Positions 1 through 6,348 of a stretch of 64,000 nt of DNA are shown here, in pieces; position 1 is the first letter of the stretch, and each line of letters begins with the position of its first letter. The position numbers and the translations under genes were made by a program. The notes under the pieces were generated by a model. It did no database searches and was not told the DNA's origin. It saw nothing but the letters and a program-made list of their open reading frames with translations. Source of the DNA: Alistipes sp. (GTDB lineage Bacteria > Bacteroidota > Bacteroidia > Bacteroidales > Rikenellaceae); assembly GCA_017621455.1 (NCBI GenBank), contig JAGATC010000005.1, positions 1 through 64,000 on the forward strand, given 5' to 3'.

Positions 1-70
1 AAAGCCCTCGCAATGACGGGACTCCTATGGATGACGTTCCCGCAACACATCCCGATACTCCACACTATGC

Positions 71-90
71 GGGTATACAAAAGTATACCC
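71..90. repeat. Perfect 8-bp inverted repeat (hairpin)
   Basis: GGGTATAC and GTATACCC flank an AAAA loop. The structure is symmetric, so it could form on either strand. There is no U-tract and no adjacent gene to terminate. Its role is unknown. Confidence 0.6.
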
Positions 91-117
91 ACAACATCCT
101 ATAGCCACACCCATACA

Positions 118-145
118 ATGTGGGTATTATTTTTAATACCCACAT
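118..145. repeat. Perfect 12-bp inverted repeat (hairpin)
   Basis: Twelve paired bases (118-129 with 134-145) enclose a TTTT loop. It shares the GGGTAT core with the hairpin at 71-90. It may be a terminator or a repeat relic; no partner gene is visible on either side inside the window. Confidence 0.6.
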
Positions 146-456
146 AGGGGTGGGGACTCGGAGGGGGGGGGTGTGGGCGTCATCCCGAGGAGCAAAGCAA
201 CGTGGGGATCTCTTTAGATTGCCACGAGTCGTGCCGACGCTCGCAATGACGAGATGAGATTGCCGCGGGCAAAGCCCTCGCAATGACGCACAATAAAAAG
301 CTCCTTGCAACCGTAGTCGCATGGAGCAATTGGAGAGGAGTTTTCAATATGTTTACCAACACCTCGTCACATGAAACCTAACATACTTAAAGGTTCTCAT
401 ATTACCTCGAAAGGATGGCTGTGGTTTGTTTAATGAGGACATCCATCCACCTTAAG

Positions 457-579
457 CTATGGCAAACAGACTACGCGGAAGCCGTTGTTGTTGTTACGAT
501 TCGAAGGATTGTTGTTGTTACGATTGGTAACACGACAGTTCGACTCGTTGTTGTTCCAACTACCGCCACGAAGCACCTG
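457..579 (-). repeat. DGR template repeat (TR), 123 bp
   Basis: On the minus strand this 123-bp block aligns without gaps to the 3' end of the kinase-FGE gene (2143-2265). The two differ at 19 positions, all adenines in this copy, while all 88 non-adenine positions are identical. That is the signature of adenine-specific mutagenic retrohoming. The template is rich in AAC/AAT codons (14 AAY codons in the variable block, plus one GAG and one ACC). Randomising A in these codons cannot create a stop codon. The block starts 6 bp after the reverse transcriptase stop codon, so it is probably transcribed with the RT gene as part of the DGR RNA. Confidence 0.96.
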
Positions 580-585
580 TTTTCC

Positions 586-1593
586 TTAACCACTTGCCAA
601 AATTGCACGCTTATATAGCATATTTTGTCGTAAATTTCGCGTATAGGCCTTTTGCACAAAGGCCAATAGTGGTATGATATGTTGCAAATACTCTTGTTCA
701 CTCCACTGACCACTTGCTCGACATTGCTCACATTCTATAAATCTACGACAGAATCGCAACTTACTACGCCTATTAATCAATAGTTTATTACCGAATAAAC
801 GATATCCGAGAAACGATACGCCCATATTTTCTTTCACAATCTGAGGAGTTTTTATATGCAAACGGAGGTTATTAGAGATATAACCATCCACTTCTACCAC
901 ATAGGCTTTTACTTGTTCGCGCGATGTACCCAAAAGCAGCATATCATCCATATAACGCACATACACTGGTACACGCAACTTCTCTTTGACAAAGTGATCC
1001 AACGACGAAAGGTAGTAGTTTGCGAAATACTGACTTGTAAGATTTCCTATAGGGATTCCTTTACCTGGTTCTGTATGATATGAGTCTATAATTGAATCCA
1101 GTAAAGATAGCAGTTGATTATCCTTAAACAATCTACGGAGTTTCTCTTTCAATACGGAGTGATCTATTGAGTCGAAGTACTTTCTTATATCCAATTTTGC
1201 GACATAGGGATAACGTTTCATTGCGCTACGAGCGCGGTCAATTGCTGCATATATTCCTTTACCATCACGCGTTGCATATGTATCATAGATTAGATGGCGC
1301 TCGAAATAGGGTTTACACACGTTCATTATTGCATGATGTAGCACTCGTTCATTGAATGATGCGGCACAAATTGTTCTACGTTTAGGGTCTCTGATTTCGA
1401 AGTATGTATAATCACCTACCTCAACCATACCATTGAGCAATTCTTCGCGCAGTTTAAGGATATTGTCGTTTAGATTATTACCGTAAGCGACGACACTACT
1501 CTTTTGTGATTTACCTCTTCGTGCATTGTAATATGCCGCCATCAGATTGTCTATACTGGCAATTTGTGGCAATAAATACCCTACTCGCTTCAC
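586..1593 (-). CDS. DGR reverse transcriptase
   Basis: A 335-residue reverse transcriptase of the diversity-generating retroelement clade. It would copy TR RNA into cDNA with errors opposite template A, for transfer into the VR of the target gene. Visible motifs are the first catalytic Asp in 'KLDIRKYFDSI' (about residue 135), the DGR-type motif 'IPIGNLTSQ' (180-188), and the catalytic 'YMDD' (214-217). The Ser-Gln at 187-188 is typical of DGR enzymes and differs from retron and group II intron enzymes. There is no maturase or endonuclease domain, and the length fits DGR RTs. The start codon overlaps the stop of the HRDC gene by 4 bp (ATGA), so the two are translationally coupled. The TR follows immediately downstream. 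Confidence 0.95.
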   Translation of the reverse strand: MKRVGYLLPQIASIDNLMAAYYNARRGKSQKSSVVAYGNNLNDNILKLREELLNGMVEVGDYTYFEIRDPKRRTICAASFNERVLHHAIMNVCKPYFERHLIYDTYATRDGKGIYAAIDRARSAMKRYPYVAKLDIRKYFDSIDHSVLKEKLRRLFKDNQLLSLLDSIIDSYHTEPGKGIPIGNLTSQYFANYYLSSLDHFVKEKLRVPVYVRYMDDMLLLGTSREQVKAYVVEVDGYISNNLRLHIKTPQIVKENMGVSFLGYRLFGNKLLINRRSKLRFCRRFIECEQCRASGQWSEQEYLQHIIPLLAFVQKAYTRNLRQNMLYKRAILASG

Positions 1594-2039
1594 TGATAGG
1601 ACTCTTTATATCTTTCGCAGATTAATTTACCATACTTTTCTATACGTTTCGCACCTATTCCTGACACCTTTTGTATAAGTGCGACTTCCAAGGATGGCAT
1701 CTGAGCTAATTGAGCTAATTCGTAGTCTGTAAATACAGCATATGCAGGTACAGCATCATCGTTAGCGAGTTGTTTACGCAAAGCCCTCAGACGAGTAAAT
1801 TTCTCGAAGTCTTCAGCACTAAGCACATTCTTATAGTCGATTTTCTCTCGTTGCTCGGGCTGCTGGCTCTGCGTCGACTGAATATATGTTATGAATATTG
1901 ACCAATGCCCAACGTTGTCAGAAGAGGTATAGAATTGCTTATCAATGTCTAACACCTTATTACCCCGTATAAACTTATTTATTACCTCTAAGTCGTCAGA
2001 TGATGCGCCCGAGATAATGTCAAATATCTTAATCTGCAT
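1590..2039 (-). CDS. HRDC-domain DGR accessory protein
   Basis: A 149-residue protein whose C-terminal half (about 72-149) looks like an HRDC domain: 'LRKQLANDDAVPAYAVFTD' followed by 'VSGIGAKRIEKYGKLI', the helical fold found at the end of RecQ helicases and RNase D. HRDC proteins are a known alternative to Avd as DGR accessory factors, and no Avd-like four-helix protein is seen here. By analogy it may bind the template RNA or cDNA and the RT. The N-terminal 60 residues have no family I recognise. It sits between the target and the RT, overlapping the RT start by 4 bp. The role is inferred from domain and context. Confidence 0.85.
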   Translation of the reverse strand: MQIKIFDIISGASSDDLEVINKFIRGNKVLDIDKQFYTSSDNVGHWSIFITYIQSTQSQQPEQREKIDYKNVLSAEDFEKFTRLRALRKQLANDDAVPAYAVFTDYELAQLAQMPSLEVALIQKVSGIGAKRIEKYGKLICERYKESYQ

Positions 2040-2049
2040 ATTTTTTTCG

Positions 2050-2103
2050 CCGATTTTATCTTTTTGCAGCCCTTGAATTTGGGCTGCTTTCTGATAAAAT
2101 CGG
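2050..2103. other. Nested hairpin downstream of the DGR variable repeat
   Basis: An outer 11-bp arm (2050-2060 with 2093-2103, CCGATTTTATC/GATAAAATCGG) encloses an inner 7-bp arm (2066-2072 with 2081-2087, GCAGCCC/GGGCTGC) with an 8-nt loop. It begins 40 bp past the target stop codon. No U-tract follows it on the target strand, so it does not look like a simple intrinsic terminator. In phage DGRs a hairpin or cruciform just after the VR assists target recognition; the same role is inferred here. Confidence 0.7.
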
Positions 2104-2142
2104 ACTCTTTTTAGCTTAAGGTGAATGAATTATCCTTTTAAA

Positions 2143-2265
2143 CTATGGCAAACAGACTACGCGGAAGCCGAGGCCGTAGTAACGATACGAAGGATTGTAG
2201 TAGTCACGATAGGGAACACGACAGCGCGACCCGCCGTTGAGCCAACTACCGCCACGAAGCACCTG
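2143..2265 (-). repeat. DGR variable repeat (VR), 123 bp, 3' end of the target gene
   Basis: This block is the last 40 codons plus stop of the kinase-FGE gene (residues 578-617). It aligns to the TR at 457-579 with 19 substitutions. In coding sense these are A to C, G or T only, confined to codons 586-609. Twelve of the 14 template AAY codons have changed (for example to CTC, GGC, CGC, TAT, GAC and TAC). The final 24 codon bases plus stop ('GFRVVCLP') are identical and would be the invariant initiation-of-homing segment. Tyr, Gly, Leu, Arg and Asp dominate the current variant, as is usual for lectin-fold binding surfaces. Confidence 0.96.
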
Positions 2266-3996
2266 CGAATCTCCGCTACTTGGACCCGTAGGGTTAGTCT
2301 GGCTACTACTGCTGTATGAACGGTAGTAATCCAAACACCACTCCCATAAATTACCACTCATATCATATAGCCCTAACTGATTAGGACTCTTGCGACCTAC
2401 TGGATTGGTGCTATTGCCACTATTACCATCATACCACGCAACAGAACCGATGCTATTACTGCCACTATAGGTATAATTATCTCTAACTCCATCGCGACCA
2501 CCGCGCGCAGCATACTCCCATTGTGCCTCTGTAGGCAGTGTGTAAGTTCTTCCTGTTCTTTCACTTAAGCGGCGACAGAACTCCTTGGCCTCATCGTAGT
2601 TCACATAATACATCGGATAATTTGAACCCTCTCCATATAATGAGGAATACCCAGCCTTATCTCGCTGTTGACGAATGTCTGTTCCCATTACCGACTCCCA
2701 CTGCGCCTGTGTTACCTCTGTAGCTCCGATCCAATAGCCAGCCAACGTAACGCGGTGAACAGGACGCTCATCATCATAGCCACTATTAGAGCCCATATCA
2801 AAACTACCACCTTCAACCCATACCATAGACATATCAACACCGTAGGCTGTCTCTGTATAATCTGTATAATTAGTTAGCTCGGGATAATTAGTTGGCTCGG
2901 GCTCGTCGCCACCAGACATCATATAGCCCACAAAGCCACCAACAGCAATAAGGAGCAGTAGCAGCCATAACCACAACTTACTACGCTTCTTGGGAGTAGT
3001 GGGTGTAGGAGTAGGCTTGGGTTGCTCTGCCTTGCGTGGTTCAACCTTGGGTTGCTCCTTTACGGGTGGCGTGATTATAGTATCCTCGCTCGGTGGTGTG
3101 AGAGGCTGCTGTGGGGGCAATATCGTAGCCTCACCATCGCCATCCAACAGCGCAAGAAACTCCTTGACAGAGTGGGGACGGCGTCGGCGCTGCACCTCCA
3201 TAGAGCGCTCGATGGCATTGCGAACACCCGACGACAGGTGGGCAGGTAACGCGGGGATGCCACTATCAACAATAACGGCGGCCTGGGGTGGCACGTTGCC
3301 CGTAACGAGATAGTACAACGCAGCACCTAACGAGTAGATGTCGGTCTCGGGAGAGAACTCCTGGACACCACCCTGCTTATACTGCTCCATAGGGGCATAG
3401 CCAGCACTGATGCCCAGGGGCGTAGAGCTGGTCTGATTGCCCTCGGCATCGTACTGCTTCGAGAGGCCGAAGTCAATCAATATGGCGCGATTATCCTCCT
3501 TGCGAAGCATAACATTCGCGGGCTTGATGTCGAGGTGCATAATCCTACGCTGGTGGATATAGTCAAGAGCTGAGGCAACAGCGCGGATATACTCGACAGC
3601 ATCCTTCTCGGCAAGTGGACCACATCGCCTAACCACATCGCCGAGCGACTCACCCTCGATATACTCCATAACATAGTATGCCGTATTGTTCTCCACAAAG
3701 ACATCGTGGATATGGATGATATTCGGATGGTCGAGACGAGCGATGGTCTTAGCCTCCTTGATAAACTTCTCCTTGAAGCGTCCCATAATCTCGGCACTGC
3801 CATTGGAGCCAAGCGACACATTGCGCGAGTCGTCATCGCGGTTGTAATACTCCTTGGGGAAGAACTCCTTGATGCAGACATTGCGTCCGGCAAGCTCGTG
3901 TTCCGCGAGGTAGGTGATGCCGAAGCCTCCATTGCCGAGAGTCTTGATAATGCGATATTTATCGCCCTGCAGATAGGTTCCTGATTGTAGCTGCAT
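2143..3996 (-). CDS. DGR target: Ser/Thr kinase-TM-FGE/C-type-lectin fusion
   Basis: A 617-residue receptor-like protein. Residues 14-285 form a Hanks-type Ser/Thr kinase with a glycine loop (20-26), Lys43, the 'HLDIKPAN' catalytic loop (154-161, Asp156) and DFG (175-177); all key residues are present. A Pro/Lys-rich linker (292-337) and basic 'KKRSK' precede one membrane helix (341-360). Residues 388-617 are an FGE-sulfatase (SUMF1-like) domain with 'VEGGSFDMGS', 'ATEVTQAQWE', 'LPTEAQWEYAARGG', 'GLYDMSGNLWEWC' and 'RGGSW..GFRVV'. FGE-like domains adopt the C-type-lectin fold, the usual DGR scaffold. The variable residues (586-609) lie in its C-terminal ligand-facing part. The basic stop before the helix predicts kinase inside and FGE domain in the periplasm. 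It probably senses a changeable ligand and signals by phosphorylation; the substrate is unknown. The start at 3996 sits downstream of a promoter-like site. Confidence 0.93.
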   Translation of the reverse strand: MQLQSGTYLQGDKYRIIKTLGNGGFGITYLAEHELAGRNVCIKEFFPKEYYNRDDDSRNVSLGSNGSAEIMGRFKEKFIKEAKTIARLDHPNIIHIHDVFVENNTAYYVMEYIEGESLGDVVRRCGPLAEKDAVEYIRAVASALDYIHQRRIMHLDIKPANVMLRKEDNRAILIDFGLSKQYDAEGNQTSSTPLGISAGYAPMEQYKQGGVQEFSPETDIYSLGAALYYLVTGNVPPQAAVIVDSGIPALPAHLSSGVRNAIERSMEVQRRRRPHSVKEFLALLDGDGEATILPPQQPLTPPSEDTIITPPVKEQPKVEPRKAEQPKPTPTPTTPKKRSKLWLWLLLLLIAVGGFVGYMMSGGDEPEPTNYPELTNYTDYTETAYGVDMSMVWVEGGSFDMGSNSGYDDERPVHRVTLAGYWIGATEVTQAQWESVMGTDIRQQRDKAGYSSLYGEGSNYPMYYVNYDEAKEFCRRLSERTGRTYTLPTEAQWEYAARGGRDGVRDNYTYSGSNSIGSVAWYDGNSGNSTNPVGRKSPNQLGLYDMSGNLWEWCLDYYRSYSSSSQTNPTGPSSGDSQVLRGGSWLNGGSRCRVPYRDYYNPSYRYYGLGFRVVCLP

Positions 3997-4033
3997 AGTG
4001 TTGGGTGTTACATTGTAGGGATAATCAATCTTA

Positions 4034-4066
4034 CAAATGTAGCAATAATTTTTGAATAGTACACAA
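4034..4066 (-). promoter_or_regulatory. Putative promoter of the DGR target gene
   Basis: On the minus strand TACATTTG (4041-4034) fits the Bacteroidetes -7 box TAnnTTTG. A TTG-containing -33 candidate lies at 4066-4064, with a spacer (22 nt) slightly longer than the usual 19-20. It sits about 40 bp before the target ATG. Confidence 0.5.
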
Positions 4067-4208
4067 TGTTTGTCCCGATTTCTGGGTCGAAAATATTATT
4101 TTACAATAAAATGCACGTGGTTTGAAAAAATTTTATTAAATTTGATGGAAATATCTCGGATAGAGACTCGTTATATATATAGTTGATAATTAACAAAAAT
4201 GTAAAAAT

Positions 4209-4643
4209 ATGGATGTATGGTATTATTGGGTGCTTGCCGCCCTGATCTTATTTATCGTTGAGCTCATCACCTCGGGCTTCGCTGTTATCTGTCTCTCTAT
4301 CGGCGCCATAGGTGGTGCTGTGGCGGCATTGTGTGACGCAGGCATCGAGATGCAGTTTATCGTCTTTGCCATAGTCTCGGCAATCGCCATAGTGGCTGTG
4401 CGCCCCGTGCTTAAGCGTCTCTTCTTCCGCAATGGCGAGAAGGTGAAGACCAATGCCGATGCCATGGTGGGCAAGCAGGGCGTGGTGTGCGCAGACATCG
4501 AGGCAGACGACGACAACGGCCGCGTTATGATAGACGGCATGGACTGGCGCGCAAAGAGCGAGACAAACGAGCCACTGGCCAAGGGCACAAAGGTTGTGGT
4601 GGTGGCCATAGATAGCGTAATATTAACCGTTAAAAGATTATAG
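4209..4643 (+). CDS. NfeD-family membrane protein
   Basis: A 144-residue protein with two to three N-terminal membrane helices (about residues 5-25, 27-46, 50-66) and a C-terminal soluble part (about 78-144, containing 'GKQGVV' and 'GMDWRAKS') typical of the NfeD OB-fold domain. This is the short NfeD form without the N-terminal ClpP-like protease. NfeD proteins pair with stomatin/prohibitin-type SPFH proteins in membrane quality control or raft-like domains. That pairing holds here: the SPFH gene begins 2 bp after this stop codon, so the two are one operon. A specific molecular activity is not known. Confidence 0.88.
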   Translation: MDVWYYWVLAALILFIVELITSGFAVICLSIGAIGGAVAALCDAGIEMQFIVFAIVSAIAIVAVRPVLKRLFFRNGEKVKTNADAMVGKQGVVCADIEADDDNGRVMIDGMDWRAKSETNEPLAKGTKVVVVAIDSVILTVKRL

Positions 4644-4645
4644 TT

Positions 4646-5638
4646 ATGGAGGGAATTAGCATTACAACCATCATTATCGTTGCCATTGTCGCCATTGTAG
4701 TGATATATGTGCTTAAGGGCTTCAAGATTGTACCACAGTCGGAGACTCGCGTTGTGGAGCGCTTGGGTCGCTACGACCGCACGCTGCAGTCGGGCATCAA
4801 CTACCTGCTACCCATCGTCGACCGTGCACGTGAAGTGAGCGTACGCACCGAGACCAATATCGGCGGTCAGAAGTACGCCATCATCAAGCAGACATCGCGC
4901 ATCGACCTACGTGAGCAGGTCTACGACTTCGACAAGCAGAGCGTGATTACGAAGGATAACGTGACAACCACCATCAATGCGTTGCTCTACTTCCAGATTG
5001 TAGACCCCGTGAAGTCGGTATACGAGATCGACAACCTGCCCTACGCTATTGAGAAGCTCACGCAGACAACGCTGCGTAACGTCATCGGTGAGCTCGAGCT
5101 CGACGAGACACTCACCTCGCGCGACACCATCAACTCGAAGCTACGCGTAGTGTTGGACGAGGCTACTAACAAGTGGGGAGTAAAGGTTAACCGTGTTGAG
5201 TTACAGGATATTACACCTCCCGAGTCGGTACGTCGCGCCATGGAGCAGCAGATGCAGGCCGAGCGTGAGCGCCGTGCTAAGGTATTGGAGGCTAAGGGTC
5301 AGAAGGAGGCGATGATTCTACAGTCGGAGGGTGAGAAGGCGTCGCAGATAAACCAGGCGGAGGCCGAGAAGCAGACACAGATTCTCAAGGCTCAGGGTGA
5401 GGCTGACGCCAAGGTATTGCAGGCAACAGCCGAGGCGGAGGCTATCCGCAAGGTTGCAGAGGCTATCGCCGAGTCGAAGACCGACCCCGCAACCTATATG
5501 CTTCTTACGAAGTATGTTGAGACCTTGAAGGAGATTGGCTCTGGCGACCAGGCCAAGACCGTATTCCTGCCTTTCGAGGCATCGAACCTCGTAGGTGCCC
5601 TCGGCTCGATGACCGAGCTACTTCCTAAGAAGAAGTAG
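4646..5638 (+). CDS. SPFH (stomatin/slipin-type) membrane protein
   Basis: A 330-residue band-7 protein. It has one N-terminal hydrophobic helix (about 6-25), then an SPFH domain (about 27-200, with 'VPQSETRVVERLGRYDR' and 'SGINYLLPIVDR'). A long Ala/Glu/Lys/Gln-rich coiled coil (about 200-275) is followed by a hydrophobic-aromatic tail. This matches the QmcA/slipin group, which forms large oligomeric cages at the membrane and works with NfeD. The coupling to the upstream NfeD gene supports that. It ends before a strong bidirectional hairpin terminator at 5665-5690. Confidence 0.9.
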   Translation: MEGISITTIIIVAIVAIVVIYVLKGFKIVPQSETRVVERLGRYDRTLQSGINYLLPIVDRAREVSVRTETNIGGQKYAIIKQTSRIDLREQVYDFDKQSVITKDNVTTTINALLYFQIVDPVKSVYEIDNLPYAIEKLTQTTLRNVIGELELDETLTSRDTINSKLRVVLDEATNKWGVKVNRVELQDITPPESVRRAMEQQMQAERERRAKVLEAKGQKEAMILQSEGEKASQINQAEAEKQTQILKAQGEADAKVLQATAEAEAIRKVAEAIAESKTDPATYMLLTKYVETLKEIGSGDQAKTVFLPFEASNLVGALGSMTELLPKKK

Positions 5639-5664
5639 AATCTAACCTCCCCCGTATATAAACA

Positions 5665-5690
5665 TAGAGGCTGCCAAATGGCAGCCTCTA
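5665..5690. terminator. Bidirectional intrinsic terminator
   Basis: A 12-bp perfect stem (5665-5676 with 5679-5690, TAGAGGCTGCCA) with a 2-nt gap at the apex lies between the convergent SPFH (+) and O-methyltransferase (-) genes. AT-rich sequence lies on both sides, so it can end transcription from either gene. Confidence 0.75.
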
Positions 5691-5710
5691 CGTGTATAAT
5701 TATAATATCG

Positions 5711-6346
5711 CTACTTCACGCGAATCATATTGATGCCGTCGCGGATGGGGACAATGACGTTGTCTACCCTATCGTCCTCTTTGACTCGGCGGTTAAACTC
5801 AACAATAGCCTCCGTGTGGCGGTCGTTATGGGCGATAGGCTCCGCCACCTTGCCATACCACAAGATGTTGTCCGCGAGCATAATAGAGCCGCTACGCACA
5901 TAGCCGCCATCCATCAACATATCGTAGTAGGCGGGGTATTCGCGCTTGTCGCCATCGATAAAGACCATGTCGTAGACCTCGCCGAGCTGTGGCACCACGT
6001 CGAGTGCCGAGCCTACGTGCTGGCGTATGCGGTGGCCATACTCCGAGGCCTCGAAATACTTCGCAGCAATATCCTCCAGCTCGTCATCCACCTCAATGGT
6101 GTCGAGGCGGGCATCATCCTCCAGACCGCGGGCGATGCTCAAGGCCGAGTAGCCCGTGAAGGTGCCTATCTCCAATACGCGCTTGGGGCGCATCATACGC
6201 ACAAGCATCTCGAGGAGCTTGCCCTGCAGATGTCCCGAAATCATGCGCGGATTTATAACGCGCAGATATGTCTCACGCTCAAGGCGGTGCATAAGCTCCT
6301 CCTCGGGCTTGGTATTGTCTAAAATGTATTGCTCCAACTTATCCAT
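5711..6346 (-). CDS. Class I SAM-dependent O-methyltransferase
   Basis: A 211-residue member of the caffeoyl-CoA/catechol O-methyltransferase-like family (YrrM/TrmR type). It has SAM-binding motif I 'VLEIGTFTGYSA' (58-69), an acidic 'IEVDDE' (84-89), and the metal-binding Asp131 ('FIDGDKREYP') and Asp159-Asn160 ('LADNIL'). Members methylate catechols or, as TrmR in Bacillus, the 5-hydroxyuridine of tRNA wobble positions; the substrate here cannot be read from sequence. It is the last gene of the dapB-lepB-IMPACT-uvrA-M16 run, 2 bp after the M16 stop. Confidence 0.87.
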   Translation of the reverse strand: MDKLEQYILDNTKPEEELMHRLERETYLRVINPRMISGHLQGKLLEMLVRMMRPKRVLEIGTFTGYSALSIARGLEDDARLDTIEVDDELEDIAAKYFEASEYGHRIRQHVGSALDVVPQLGEVYDMVFIDGDKREYPAYYDMLMDGGYVRSGSIMLADNILWYGKVAEPIAHNDRHTEAIVEFNRRVKEDDRVDNVIVPIRDGINMIRVK

Positions 6347-6348
6347 GG

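Larger units (their letters stand above)
1..456. other. Non-coding region with hairpins and a dispersed-repeat-like segment
   Basis: I see no credible gene here. There are two strong hairpins, at 71-90 (8-bp stem, AAAA loop) and 118-145 (12-bp stem, TTTT loop), both built on GGGTAT. A run of nine G lies at 163-171. The segment from about 180 to 290 resembles the 'CGTCAT..CGAGGAGC..GCAATGACG' intergenic repeats common in bacterial genomes; its end ('aaagccctcgcaatgacg') also occurs at positions 1-18, so part of the repeat is duplicated here. Positions 411-456 flank the DGR template repeat on its RNA 3' side and hold an imperfect GGATGG/CCATCC inverted pair. Confidence 0.5.

Noticed and set aside
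180..290. tRNA or rRNA fragment in the leading repeat region
   Set aside because: No cloverleaf or conserved rRNA helix can be drawn; the words match dispersed intergenic repeats instead.
415..618. Plus-strand ORF over the template repeat
   Set aside because: It is the antisense reading of the Asn-rich TR and its flank, with no homology or start signals; the TR explains the sequence.
586..1593. RT as a retron or group II intron enzyme
   Set aside because: No maturase or endonuclease domain, no retron msr/msd signals, and a matching TR/VR pair with A-only changes fixes it as a DGR RT.
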